From contig NC_087066.1 in assembly GCF_963678635.1 (NCBI RefSeq), positions 29,145,301 to 29,209,300 on the forward strand: DNA of 64,000 bases. The letters are read 5' to 3'. Position 1 is the first letter of the stretch, and each line of letters begins with the position of its first letter. Under the pieces are notes generated by a model. That model was not told the origin of the DNA, did no database searches, and was given only the letters and a program-made list of their open reading frames with translations. Shown in pieces: positions 1 to 10,879 of this stretch. The position numbers were made by a program, and so were the translations under genes. This DNA comes from Symsagittifera roscoffensis. Taxonomy: Eukaryota > Xenacoelomorpha > Acoela > Convolutidae.

Positions 1-286
1 AAGACCGGTTTGAGTTTTCGGCATTTAAGTCGACATTACGTGACTTTAGGGTAATTTTGGCTATCATGAGAGTTATAAAAGAAAAAACAATTAATCTTAA
101 GCGTAGAAGTTTAGTTTCTGAAACTTGATTCAGTGATTTCTCGGAAACGTTTCTTGGAAAATCTGTTTCAATTTTTCATCGGTGAATTCTTTAATTTTAT
201 CAAAAATAGTCCTACATGATTTCTTTTAAAAAAATTGGAGTAAATTATTTTTTTTTGTTGATTTTTCTTTGTTATTTTCATTCACC

Positions 287-1227
287 CCCACTTCCGGTTT
301 TATGCCCTAAGTAAACAAACCCACCCCTAATTTCCGCAAGTCGTTTCTCGGCTTCTAATGAACGCATGAAACTGAAACTTGCAGGGATGATAAGTGGTGG
401 CAAGTTACATCTTGTGTTATAATTTGAACCATTTCCAACAGGTGGATCGGAAGCTATTAGTACCTGAAAAAAACACCCCCTTCAGACCGGAAATAGGCAA
501 CTTAAGCAAAATAATGAAAGGTGCCAAAATGATTTTATTGCGGCAAGGGACATAAGATACGAACTCCGAAGAAAGACCCCTTGTGAGTGAAAACCTTCCG
601 GCAACTCCTTCCGGTGTTAATAGCCTTTTTCCGGAAAAAAAGATAATGGACCTTAGAAATGGGATAACTTGTGAAGTAATAATGGGATAGGAATGAAACT
701 TAGTAGTTAGGACCCCCATGGGATCCTGAACCCAGATACGTAGGTTTGACTCCAGTTGACCCCTGGGTGACCCTAAGTTGACCTTTGGGCTTTTGACCCC
801 AAAATTGCATGGAAAGCCCCAAGATTAACACCGGAAAGTGGCTATTCCCCAGCCCAACCCCTGGAAATGAGAACGGGTCACCTTGCAAAAATTTGGGGGG
901 AAAACTTATATATTGGGAATGAGAGCAGAAGCTGATAGAGGTTTAGCTTTTACATTGTAACCTTGGAGTAGAAGAGTTACTTCAAAAAGGACCTGGTAAA
1001 CTTTGGGCTCAGTTTAGCTGGGCGAATGATCTATTAATAGCATCTCAACTAGACTAATTAAGTCTCCTAAATAGTTTGAACGGACGGGGAATTTAGTTGG
1101 CTTTCAGGAGGTGACTTGTTGGTTTGAAATGACCCCTAATAGATGAACTACGTTCCCTTGATAGCTAAGAGGTCGGGATTGGAATGACTACAGATCGAAA
1201 TTTTAGATGCTTGGAATGAATTAGCTT
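287..1227. repeat. Long dispersed repeat, copy 1
   Basis: This ~940-base stretch recurs at 2000-2990 in the same orientation. Shared blocks include ACTTCCGGTTTTATGCCC near the start and GATGCTTGGAATGA near the end, with diverged sequence and small indels between. Several short GGAAGT/TTCCGG hairpin-like motifs lie inside. No coding potential is convincing; reading frames of up to 100 codons here are not shared with any family I recognise. It may be an old non-autonomous element or part of a larger tandem unit with a period of about 1.7 kb. Confidence 0.75.
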
Positions 1228-1999
1228 ACTGGATAATAGCTAATTTTTAAAAAAGAGCTCGGGTCGTACTGTGTGGAGTAACTTTATTAGCAGTGAAACC
1301 ACCTTAGTAGGATTTCTGTAACCTATAGTGCTTACTAGTCGAAATTGATTAACTAAAATGTGACCGGCCAATGGGTCTGCGGTTAATTGCCGTAAGTTAG
1401 GAACTAGAATAGGATTTCAGAGATGACATTGAGTAGAGTGAACTGAGCATCATAGGTTAAGGGTTCGGATAGTTTCAACCTAACTTAGTAAAAAGGCAGT
1501 AAGTTAAACTTTGTCATTAGCATTATTCGGGAGAATAATAGAGTAGAAGGGAAGACTGTAGAATTGGTGAATCTACTGTATTACATGCTATAGTGACCAG
1601 TGAGTATGATTGATTTGTCATTAAATTAAGTTGTACAGCAGACAAAGAGTAAAGTTCAAAATAGTTCAATCTTCGAAAATATCACCCCTCCTAGAAAATA
1701 AAATTTGACAAAATCGGCGAGCCCCCCGCCCCCCCAAAAAAAATCGGAACTAAAAAAGCTGATGTTGTGAAATTCAGAGGAGCAATACTAGAGATGATTT
1801 GACTCCGGCACACAAAAAACGGGCCCCCTCAAACACTTGGGGGGCAAGTGATAACGGTCCCCGGAAGTGTAAATGGCCCTATCAGAACTCGGAAACTAGC
1901 GGCGGTATTGGGCTCAAATTCTAGTATGTTGTAGGCCTGGTAAAATTAAATTTGGAACACCAATATGGAGCTTAAATTTGAAACACCAGACCCTCAGAC
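1228..1999. other. Spacer between the two long repeats, no gene seen
   Basis: AT-rich sequence with no supported gene. It holds short C- and A-runs near 1720-1742 and nothing recognisable as a transposon terminus. If the 287 and 2000 repeats are units of a tandem array, this is the unmatched part of unit one. Confidence 0.4.
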
Positions 2000-2990
2000 T
2001 TCCACTTCCGGTTTTATGCCCTAAGTAAACAAACCCACCCCTAACTTCCGGAAGTAGTTTCTTGGCCTCCAATGAGCGCAGGGAGCTGAAACTTGGAAGG
2101 ATCATAGGTAGTGGCAAGATACATCTTAAGTTATGATTTGAACCAAATCTGGCGGTTGGACCGGAAGCTTTTAGTACTTGGAAAAACACCCCTTTGGACC
2201 GGAAATAGGCAATTCACGCGAAATGATGAACGGTGCCATAATGATTTTTGCGGCAATCGATTCAAGATACAAACCCAGAAAAAAGGCCCCTTGTGAGTGA
2301 AAACACTCCGGCGACTCCTTCCGGTGTTAATAGCCTTTTTCCGGAAAAAGTGATAATGCACCTTAGAAATAGGAAAATTTGTGAAGTGTTAATGGAATAA
2401 GGATGGAACTTGGTAGCTAGGATCCCCATGAGGTTCTAAACTCAAATATGGAAGATTGACCCCGGTTGACCCCAGGGTGACCTTAAGTTGACCCAAAATT
2501 GTGACCCAAAAATTGCATTGAAAACCCCGCGAATAACGCCGGAAAGTGGCGTATTCCCCGTCGCAATCCCTAGCAATGAGAATGGGTCATCTTGCTAAAA
2601 AATTGGGAAAAAAACTTATTTTTTGGGACCTAAAGCAAAAGCTGATAAAGATATAGGTTTTTATTGCAATCTTGGGGTAGGAGAGTTAATTCAAAGTGGA
2701 CTTGGTAAAAACTGGGTTCAGTTTAGCTTAACGAATTATCTATTAATAGCTTTTCAACTAAACTAAAGTAAACGTAGTCCCAGAGGAAGTAGATTGTAAT
2801 AAGACTGCAGCATGAGAATTAGGTCCACTAAATAGTATGAACTGACGGTGAATTTACTTGGCTTCCCGTACCTAACTTTACGGTTTGCTTTGACCCTTAA
2901 TAGACGAACTAGGTTCCCCTGATAGCTAGATGATCGGAATTGGCAGAGAGTACAGATAGAAAATTTTGATGCTTGGAATGATTTAGCTAC
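2000..2990. repeat. Long dispersed repeat, copy 2
   Basis: Second, diverged copy of the 287-1227 repeat in direct orientation, about 1.71 kb downstream. The match runs through the CTTCCGG-rich start, the region with GACCGGAAATAGGCAA, the TTGACCCC-rich centre and the GATGCTTGGAATGA end. By eye the copies differ at roughly one base in four to five plus indels, so the duplication is old. No gene is supported inside. Confidence 0.75.
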
Positions 2991-3439
2991 ACATGAAAAA
3001 TGTCTCCCCCTTCTTTTGGGAGGTCGGAACGTTAACGGGATAGTTGAAATAAATACCTTTGGAGAGTCAATGAGTAAACATAGCATTGTTTGGAGGTTGA
3101 GTTGAACTCGAGGCCTGAAGTCACTGAGGTCAGAAATTGGTTGATTAGAGTCGTATTACATTTATTTGCTTGGTCAAAATTCTGACACCTACCGCATACT
3201 GGTTATCTGATAAGCGTAAAAAATTGATAAAAGAAACCAAACTTGGCACGTGGCAGAGTTGGCAGGGGCAGGATACAGTCTTAAAACTTGTGCGGACGGA
3301 TGATTTAAGCGGATGTCAAGACTGATAGGGAATGGCGTGAATTAACTAAAACTAAGTATAAAGAAAGATAAGGAATTGAAGAGTACCGGAGAGCCTTCAA
3401 GAGTCAGAACACTTGTAAGCTACTATTAGGTGTAGTTGT

Positions 3440-3632
3440 TTCTCAGTCAGAGAAGAGAGTAATTGCTACTAAGAGAGAGTATAGTTGGTTTTCAGCTAGT
3501 TAGAGAGAACAATTTTTGCTAGTTAGTCAATTAGTTGGTTCTCGAAGTAAGAGAACAATTATAGCAGAAAGAGTTGATAGTTGGTTCTCATCAGAGACTC
3601 TCTAGAGAGAGAGAATAGTTTGGTGTTAAAGG
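3440..3632. repeat. AG-rich imperfect tandem repeat
   Basis: The phrases GTTGGTT(C/T)TC and AGAGAGA or AGAACAATT alternate about every 55-65 bases here. It looks like a degenerate minisatellite with no coding potential. The bases from 2991 to 3439 show nothing recognisable. Confidence 0.5.
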
Positions 3633-4063
3633 AGTTAGCTGGAAGATAATTGCTATTAGGCAATTTAGCCGATAAATCGCGGACCCTTTCTTATTGGTTT
3701 GATGATTAGATTATATCCTTGCCACTCAGAGCCTTCTGTAATTGGAGGTATACTCATCTGAAATAAATTGCAATTGAGAATTCTTGCGACTGTATCGAGT
3801 AGACAAGAAAACCTGAAAACAGTACGCAAGAAGGGGCAAGCAACATAATACAATACAGAATAGTTTCCACCAACTAACCCTTTCGGGATTGTAGATGGTA
3901 GTGAATTTCGGTCGCCCCGCTGAATTCAGTACCCAAGGAACCACTTTGCGGTATCGTTAGGAAAAAGAGGACGACCCTAGAGAAGTAATCCCCTAAATCT
4001 ACATGTTCTAGGTGAGTAAGACGACAGGGCATTAAAACAATTTTGCAATCCTTATTTGCAATC

Positions 4064-4102
4064 ATACACAGTTGGCCTAACAATTTGAGGCCAACTGTGT
4101 AT
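4064..4102. repeat. Perfect 15-bp inverted repeat (hairpin)
   Basis: The arms at 4064-4078 and 4088-4102 are exact reverse complements (ATACACAGTTGGCCT and its complement), separated by a 9-base loop. The core CACAGTTGGCC also begins the tRNA-like element at 33838, so the hairpin may be a remnant of an inverted SINE pair. That link is inference. Confidence 0.7.
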
Positions 4103-4991
4103 TTGGTGAATTGTATGCCGACCCGCAACAAAGACGCTCTTTCTGTTCTTCTTTTGTTTTTTTATTTTCTTTGATCGTTCTGACAAAGTCTTACCATATG
4201 TTTAACAATTGCTCTAGAATTCCAGCGTACAACACAAAATTTGAAACTACATCAAATATTGGACTTATCCAGTGCACAGTTTGGCCTTGTAAAAATTTCC
4301 AAATAAATCGCAATACTGGTCAAGCTGTGGTAGTGCGGAAAACTGTACAGCGGGCTCTAAGAAAAAATGTTGTTCTTCTGTAGTCTTACTCTGATCTTTT
4401 TGTTTTTGTTTGATCGTGTCGGCAAAGTTTTTGCTACAAATCCTTGCCGCTAAAATTTGCAATAATTTTGGTCAGTGGTTTTCAAGGTTTCGTTTTACAT
4501 GTTTTTAGAGACAAGTTTCAGTTTTCCAGTTACTTGTTCACGGCTTCTAAAATATGCAAAACTTGGTCTCGTACTGCAATTCAAAGTCATACAATTCGAT
4601 TGGAACCAATTACTAACTCTTTAAAGATTCAAATGCCTTGTTAATGTCTCTAGAAGAGCGTTTGACGTCATCGCAGTTGTCTGTTTATTTGTAAAAACTT
4701 TACCGGACTGGTTCTAAAAATAACAATAAAATAACAAGAGAATAAGGTTTTAAAACTCAAACAGCGCCAGCTGCTTCACCGAAAAAATTTAAGATTTTCT
4801 AATTTTCTTCAGCTAGAATTATCGATTGACGCCATCTTACAAGCCAAAATTAACCCTGCTTGAACCCAAACTGAGATCCTAAGGGCTACTAAATTAAGCA
4901 GCAAACATATTGCATCTACTACTTTAGTATGCTGTTTTTTATTAACGTTGCATACACCTTTTGCTACAGAAGTACACTTTTTTAAATTTAA
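4103..4991. other. Region upstream of gene A; no supported gene
   Basis: Reading frames at 4111-4383 and 4444-4644 are open but resemble nothing known and lack a conserved partner in the window. No RING exon like those of genes C-F is present here or further upstream in the window, so gene A begins without its expected first exon. Confidence 0.4.
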
Positions 4992-5769
4992 GGAACTAAA
5001 GCAATCGACGAAATACTGTCTCACAATTGTGATCTGGAAAAGAAGATTCACAAAAACGAGGAGTCTATCAAAAGAATTACAGATCGCTTTACCTGCCACG
5101 AAAAAGTGCGCGACGAAAAATTGGGTTTAATAACCAAATTCTCTGATGGCAATGGTGACTGTTCATACGAGGACATCAAGCAATTCCTGGACGAGTTTTT
5201 GCTCTTACCAAAGATTGCAGTTTTTAAAACGTTGCTCGCAAAAAAAAATATTTCAACCCAAACACTTGAAAACAAGATGAACAAAAGCTAGAACTGGTTA
5301 CGATTCCTTTGAATGATCACGGATGTTTTGCACACCTGGTATGTCTGTTATCCCGAAAATAAAAGATATGGATTTGAACGATCAAAAAGTATCCATTGGT
5401 GGTCCGGTACAGCTGAATACAGATATTCTACTGTCGGAATGTGTGGTTACGAAAGCACCGAGAACAGCTAAAACTCTGGAAATTAAGTTCGGAAGGAAGT
5501 TGAGAAATAGTAGCCAGGTATGGCAAATAATGATGGAAATAATAAACCACTCTGCGATGCCACGAACAATTTTACAAAAGAGAGTCGAAATGACGGGAGA
5601 TTCTGTGTTGGGCATGAAAGTTCCTTATGAAACATTAATGAATCAATCTACAAATGGACTACAACACGACAAATTCTTGGACGTGAATGGTAATCTGATC
5701 GTTAAATGTTTCATCCAAACATGTCAACCCGAGAAACCTAACATCATTTATGAAGCACTGTGTGTATGA
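4992..5769 (+). pseudogene. Gene A: RING-less, frameshifted copy of the RING/B-box/MATH-like family
   Basis: From 4992 a frame reads a coiled coil, then the family block G-D-C-S-Y-E-D-I-K-Q-F-L, then an ISTQT motif at 5250-5264, and stops at 5289-5291. The C-terminal MATH-like part continues from about 5317 in another frame and ends at 5769. It includes M-M-E-I-I-N-H-S and a closing N-G-N-L-I-V-K-C-F-I, matching the ends of genes C-F. No GT-AG intron can join the two frames, because no usable donor lies before the stop, so one or two frameshifts are likely. The RING/B-box exon found about 0.7-3.3 kb upstream in the other copies is absent. An intact alternative using a non-canonical intron cannot be excluded. 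Confidence 0.65.
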
Positions 5770-7194
5770 CATTGTAATTCTTTCATGGGCGAATTATTTC
5801 CTTGGTTCTATATATTTTTATAGAAAATCATGGGTAGACGGTGTTGCAATATATTATAGACTGCATTTTTAATTCAGGCTTTCGATTTTAGTTTTTAAAA
5901 AGGTTTATTTAATCCGTATTTTAGGAAAATGCTTGCTCAAATAATGTTTGTAAATTTAATTTAATTTTTCACAAAATTTAGCTAGCTAGATATTAAAGAG
6001 CACCAAAGCGAAAAAGAAAGATTTTAGAATCGAAGTTTTTTCTGGCCAATTTCTAGATTTTCTAGTCTTTTGAATTAAACTATAATTTAGGGCTAAATGA
6101 AGTCATAAAAAAGGTAGAATCATGCATTGTTGAAATTTTTTTTTAATTCAGCGGTTAGTTGGTAGTAATCGAAGGCAAACTTCAATCCAATCTGATAGCT
6201 TCAATAGTTATACCCCAATTGATGTTGTGTTGATATAGTGTTATGCTTAGAAAGAAAAACAGCTCTGAAGTCTACTATTTTCTACTCTACCGAATGAAGT
6301 TTAACAGATGTTCCAAGAACTCAAGCTAGCTACCAAGGAAAACGTCAGTAAAAAAATTCACGTAAAAAAAAATTTCAAATTAGGCTATACTTTTTAGAGT
6401 GGTCGGATTATAAAGAATCACTACTGAAACAACTATGGACAATAAATTAAATATCGCTTGCTATATAATTTTTAGGCAAAACTTGAAATTCAAAAATTCA
6501 AAAATTAGTTCCTTTCAAAACTAGGAATTTTATTGAACGCGAACTGTTTTTGATATTTGTGTATTTTAAACTGCATGCTTGCTTTGTTTCTAGTTATTTT
6601 TTGACATTTAGATGGTAAAGTAATCACGTAGACATAGAAATTTAAAAAGGACAAGCTACTGCACATTCAGTGTTTTAATTGAAGTTGCGTAGAGTCTGAT
6701 GGAAAACTATTTTCATACTATTTAAGTTAATTCTTTGTCTTATGTTCAAGCTATGTTCAGTTACTAGAAAGTCAAATGGATTTTTTTCCTCAATAAATAG
6801 TTTTTTTTGTTAGAATTTTTGCAGTCGGGACAGCAAGTTTTCATCATAATAACATTTTTTTCTAGAAATTTCCGAAAAAAAGTTTAAAGAAAGCCAAAAT
6901 TTTCAATGATTTGAGATGAAACGAGTAATTTTCTTTTGCCGTCGTTTGGGGAAAAAAATGGATAAAAAGTATATAATTACTCCAAAAATTTACAACTGAA
7001 ATTGAAGAATTAATCAAGGATTTTCCAAAGCTGTTTTGGGCGTCCTAAAAAGCAATTCAAACAATAAAACTTGTATGACAAGAAAACTTAAATTTTATCC
7101 AGTACTTCTGAAATTAATGATCTAATTCGAAAAATTTTGCAAAATATCAATAACAAAGAACACAAAAACAAAACTGCTCCTATCAAGACAAAGT
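5770..7194. other. AT-rich intergenic region
   Basis: No gene, tandem array or transposon terminus is recognisable. The sequence has many A/T homopolymer runs. It separates gene A from the repeat-rich 7.2-8.9 kb block. Confidence 0.4.
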
Positions 7195-7466
7195 CCTGAA
7201 TGTTCCGATTGCTTTTTAAGGTCTATGGAGCAGTAATGACATGAAAAAACTAAATTTAATGAAATAAAATGAAAAAATATATAAAAATTGAACTTTTTTT
7301 GTGAAACTCATCCTCCCCCCCCCCCGACGCCATATAAAATACAAAGTGAGAGATTTTGCTCCTTTTAACAAATCAAATATGGCAAGCTGGCTTCTTTTAC
7401 AAAATTTGGAACAATTTCTTAGACGGGTTAAATATCCAATCACACGTTATTAGCGCGAAATATAAC
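7195..7466. repeat. Dispersed repeat R, copy 1
   Basis: Starts near CCTGAATGTTCCGA and ends near TTATTAGCGCGAAATATA. The same order of blocks (TATGGAGCAGTAAT, a C-run, CGCCATA, GCTCCTT, TTTGGAAC) recurs at 11541-11806 in the same orientation. It is non-coding and likely a non-autonomous interspersed repeat. The C-run near 7313-7325 is a low-complexity tract. Confidence 0.75.
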
Positions 7467-7521
7467 TCGAATATTCAATCGAGGTATATTCATTAACCTC
7501 CCGCATTGGAGTTCCATGAAT

Positions 7522-7714
7522 AAAAATTGATTATAATTGAGTTTCCTTGTCAGTCTCCACAAAAGTGAAAACAAATCGATTATAATCAATTAAAAATGGA
7601 TTATAATATTACTATTTTTCGAGGCAACAAAATCCTTTTTCCGTCCATTATAATCAATTTTTTTTTCACTTTTGTGGACACTGACAAAAAAAACTAAATT
7701 ATAATCAATTTTTT
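7522..7714. mobile_element. Foldback/MITE-like element with ~65-bp inverted termini
   Basis: The left arm (about 7522-7591) and the reverse complement of the right arm (about 7648-7714) share ATTGATTATAAT, GTCAGTGTCCAC-like and CACAAAAGTGAAAA blocks in the same order. The arms differ by a few substitutions and A/T length changes. The centre is about 55 bases and cannot encode a transposase, so it is a non-autonomous foldback element. No clear target duplication was found. Confidence 0.65.
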
Positions 7715-7849
7715 TCCACTTTACTGATATGCGAATTTCAAGACTTTTCTAAGTTCAAGTCTGTTCTATTATAATGGATTCCAAATGAATTATAATGCAT
7801 TTTATTTTGGCGAAAAAGAAGGATAAAAAAGTGACAAACAAATTGGGTC

Positions 7850-8263
7850 GGTTCTTTTTCTCCCCCCCCCCACTGGTGATTTTGTTAGATAAGATTTCTG
7901 TTCACAATTTCTAATTGTTACAACAATTGGCACGTTGACTAATTAGGCCATGACAGTATATTTGTTCTTTATGCACAAAGCGGTATAACCCCTCGTGGCT
8001 CTTTTCCAGTTCCCCCCCTTTCATTTTTTCTGAAATTCTTTACATGAAAGTCTTTTTAAAATAATTTTTAATGTTATAAACTGCATTAAAACGTGTCAGC
8101 GTGAACAGCTGAACAATTTTTCACAACATTTCTAACATGCAAATTGCCGTGTGAACAATTTTTGAACATCATCTCTGTTTTGTAATTTAACAAGGGGGGA
8201 CTGGAAAAGAGCCCCCCTCGTTATATCACAAAACTGATGCTTATGTGAGGTGGGGGAAGAACC
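7850..8263. mobile_element. hAT-type MITE, outer copy, split by another MITE
   Basis: Begins GGTTCTTTTTCTCCCCC and ends GGGGGAAGAACC. It is flanked by ATTGGGTC (7842-7849) and ATTTGGTC (8264-8271), an 8-bp target duplication with one mismatch. A second MITE (7997-8213) is inserted inside it. Eight-bp duplications and short GC-capped termini fit non-autonomous hAT elements. A further terminus resembling this right end lies at 8302-8334. Confidence 0.65.
7997..8213. mobile_element. hAT-type MITE family 1, nested copy
   Basis: A 217-base element with ends GGCTCTTTTCCAGTTCCCCC and GGGGGGACTGGAAAAGAGCC. It is flanked by a perfect 8-bp target duplication CCCCTCGT (7989-7996 and 8214-8221). There is no internal reading frame. 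Internal blocks such as GCAAATTGCCGTGTGA recur in inverted form in the copy at 9930-10135, which confirms a family. Confidence 0.85.
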
Positions 8264-8301
8264 ATTTGGTCTTCATACTCAACCTTCAAACCCTTGAAAA
8301 A

Positions 8302-8334
8302 ATGATGCTTATGCGAGGTAGGGAGAAAAAAAGA
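8302..8334. mobile_element. Orphan MITE terminus
   Basis: GATGCTTATGCGAGGTAGGG followed by a terminal AAAGAGCC resembles the right ends of the elements ending at 8263 and 8699. No matching left end or target duplication was found, so it is probably a truncated or duplicated terminus. Confidence 0.45.
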
Positions 8335-8480
8335 GCCAAACTTCTTTTCAACTTGTTTTCAAATTTCTCGTTTTCATTGAATTTTGATCAGTTTTTTCAG
8401 TTTTTTATTAAAAGGCTGTTCACAAAAATTAGTGCGTTCACTGTGCCAATTTTTATAAGATTATGACAACTTTAAAATGG

Positions 8481-8903
8481 GGCTCTTTTCCAGTTCCCGG
8501 CTCTTTTTCCTTTTCCCCCCACCTCACGCCAGTTTCAACTTATTAGTGTAACGAGTGGTTTTACGAGGTTGACTATGAAGACCAAATATGTTTGTTGTGG
8601 CCTTATTAGTCTGGATGTAAATTCTCATAACAATCGGACGATGTGGTCAACAAATTTACATGTAAAAATTTGCAGGTGGGGGCAAAAGGAAAAAGAGCCC
8701 AGTTCCCCCTTTTCAAATTCAGTTTTGAAAAATCTATTTAACGTTGTCATAATGCAATGAAATTTAACGTGGTGATCAAATCGACAATTCTGAACAGATT
8801 TGTTCTTCATACTTTACAGCGTAACATCACGCATTTAGCCGTAATAACACGTAAAACAAACATAAAACTCGGTGTTTTGAAAGGGGGGAACTGGAAAAGA
8901 GTC
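8481..8903. mobile_element. hAT-type MITE family 1, outer copy interrupted by family 2
   Basis: Starts GGCTCTTTTCCAGTTCCC and ends GGGGGGAACTGGAAAAGAGTC. It is flanked by a perfect 8-bp target duplication TAAAATGG (8473-8480 and 8904-8911). A family-2 MITE (8499-8699) sits 18 bases inside the left end. Without the insertion and its duplicated target the element is about 215 bases, the same size as the 7997-8213 copy. Confidence 0.85.
8499..8699. mobile_element. hAT-type MITE family 2, nested copy
   Basis: A 201-base element with inverted termini GGCTCTTTTTCCTTTTCCCC and, on the other strand, GGCTCTTTTTCCTTTTGCCC, matching over about 25 of 26 bases. The perfect 8-bp target duplication CAGTTCCC (8491-8498 and 8700-8707) lies inside the terminus of the family-1 element, so this insertion came second. 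It is non-coding. Confidence 0.85.
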
Positions 8904-9184
8904 TAAAATGGTTTTTCAAAACTGAAATTCAAATGTCTGAGCGGAAATTTGGGAAAAGGCAAAAAAAAGCTTCATCCTCTGTCACCATCTTCACCACCAC
9001 TACCAGATAAACATCAATTTCATGGTGGAATCACTGATTTTACTAAGGTCTTTATGTGGACAAAATGTTCTAATTGTGCATTCAGCCCAAATGCCAATTC
9101 TCAAAATAGCTACACAGCGTGATTAATGATTAAAATTTAAGATATAAAAAAATTGCAGGTGAGTGGACAGTAGAGACTAAAAAA

Positions 9185-10388
9185 ATGGATTCGTTAAAGT
9201 TAACAAAAATCCAGATACGCACGTGTTTTTTTCCCAGAGACATAAACATCAGCTTCACAAAACAGGTTTATAATCATTATGGAATTTATTTTGTAAAACT
9301 GGATTGCCCAATTTGCAAAGACGAGCTTGTGGACCCCAGGGTTTTGCCATGCGGCCATTCTTACTGTCCACTACCACGACCCTGCCTGACATTTTTGGAG
9401 AAAGAACCAGGATTGTTATCATGCGCAACTTGCCGAGCTCAGCATCGAATTTCGATAGTAAATTTGAAACCACTCTACGGCATACGCGAAGTTTTGATGA
9501 GTAAATCGGACGAGAGAAAAAAGCTTCAAGAAGAATTAACAAAACTAAAATTGTGTGGAGTATGTGAAAGAGACACTGGTGATAACCATAACGACTCAAG
9601 TAGTTGGAAGATAATCAAATATTTAGCCAACATTGTAGGAATAAAAATACCAACACAAGAGTCTTATATTCCACTGGACAATTGCCAGAAGGTAATGTTT
9701 CTTTTTCCGAAGTTCTTTTTTATGGACTGGTATGAAACGTGGTCTATGGATGGTCTAAAGATTGATGACAACAACTTCTTACAGGCAGGATGTCGTGTAA
9801 TCAAATCATCAGGAAGACATGAAACTGTAGAAATATTATTCAGAACAACAGAAAAACTTTATACGGAGAAACTACGCATAGTTCTGGAGTTAATCAATCA
9901 CTCGAATGAGCCACTTTCGAAATTAAAAGGGCTCTTTTCCAGTTTCACATTACCTCCTAAAATTACAATCTGAAGCTCGCAGATCTAAGTTGCTCACACG
10001 GCAATTTGCATTTTAAAACGGCTGTTTAAATCTGTTCACTCATTTTTTATGACATAATTTAGCACAATGTTTTTTTTAAAAAAACTTCGTTAAAATGAGC
10101 TTACAGCAAAACTAAAGGGGGACTGGAAAAAAGTCTTTTAAAGGATACGCGACACTTGCTGATGGGTCTGTTACAGTTGGTATGAGGGTTCCATATCGGA
10201 CGATAGTGGAGGAATATAGGCACCTAGTTGCATGCAACAAGTTCTCCGACAAAAACGGAACTTTGGCTGTTCAATGTTTAGTCAGTAAAGTAACTAAGCC
10301 CACAAAAAACCAAGTAATTTTTGGATGCAGTTTAATTTTCATTGGCACTTTTTGCGTTTATTATTTTTTTCTTTGCTTGTTCAATTGA
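9185..10388 (+). pseudogene. Gene B: RING fused directly to MATH-like domain, interrupted by a MITE
   Basis: A long frame from ATG 9185 encodes about 38 unrelated residues, then a family RING (from about 9302: C-P-I-C, C-G-H-S-Y-C, and C-A-T-C as the last pair), then P-L-Y-G-I-R and a short coil. In the other copies a B-box, coiled coil and intron follow. Here the frame passes directly into the MATH-like domain (V-L-E-L-I-N-H-S). CTG at 9299 stands where C, D and F have the initiating ATG. A 206-base MITE (9930-10135) interrupts the domain. The coding match resumes at 10144 (V-G-M-R-V-P-Y, then N-G-T-L-A-V-Q-C-L-V) and would be in frame if the MITE and one target copy were absent. Probably a pseudogene; a shortened RING-only product cannot be ruled out. 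Confidence 0.7.
9930..10135. mobile_element. hAT-type MITE family 1 inside gene B
   Basis: Ends are GGCTCTTTTCCAGTTTC and GGGGGACTGGAAAAAAGTC. Flanks ATTAAAAG (9922-9929) and TTTTAAAG (10136-10143) match at 6 of 8 positions. The internal block CACACGGCAATTTGCAT is the inverse of one in the 7997-8213 copy. It splits the conserved MATH-like coding sequence of gene B, so it arrived after the duplication that made gene B. Confidence 0.8.
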
Positions 10389-10879
10389 AAAAGTTTGTGT
10401 TTTCTATTTCTTCTAGTCTGTATTGTATAGTCGATTGGGGAAAAGAAACGCGAAACCTGTTTTTCATTCAATTCAACTACATGTTTTAATTTCGCAATAT
10501 CGCTAATGGCAAAAGAAATAAAACGTGATTAGTACTGAAATCACTAATTTTCGAATGAAAAATTGTGGCATCGTTAACACTTCCATCGATAACTGCACCA
10601 CAAACAACTCGTGTTTACTCTGGGTCAATTGACTTTTCATAGCGTTGCAGAGTTTTTCCCAAAATTTTGTGAACTCTTTTGAAGTTTTTTCTTAATTAAT
10701 TCGGTTGAATCGGAGCGAGGTTATCCTAGGTCCCGAGTCGAGCCAGAATAGGTGACAGCCTAATAGTCGGTTGTGTAGGTTCTCCGGTGTACGTCGTTTC
10801 GGTTGCAGATTAAGAAATTCAGTCTTTTTCTTTAAGCATTGACGTGTTATGTGCTAAAAACTAAAGGCCTCTTGAACTT
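10389..10879. other. Intergenic, between gene B and a BEL/Pao remnant
   Basis: No gene or terminus was recognised. A moderately GC-rich patch at about 10640-10800 lies just beyond the C-terminal end of the reverse-strand integrase remnant. It could be the decayed 3' part of that retroelement, but no LTR pair was found. Confidence 0.35.

Noticed and set aside
417-2361. Several reverse-strand reading frames of 60-107 codons in the first 3 kb
   Set aside because: They differ in frame and stops between the two copies of the repeat, so they are not conserved as protein.
4111-4644. Possible first exons of gene A
   Set aside because: No RING cysteines, no compatible phase-1 donor, and no similarity to first exons of C-F.
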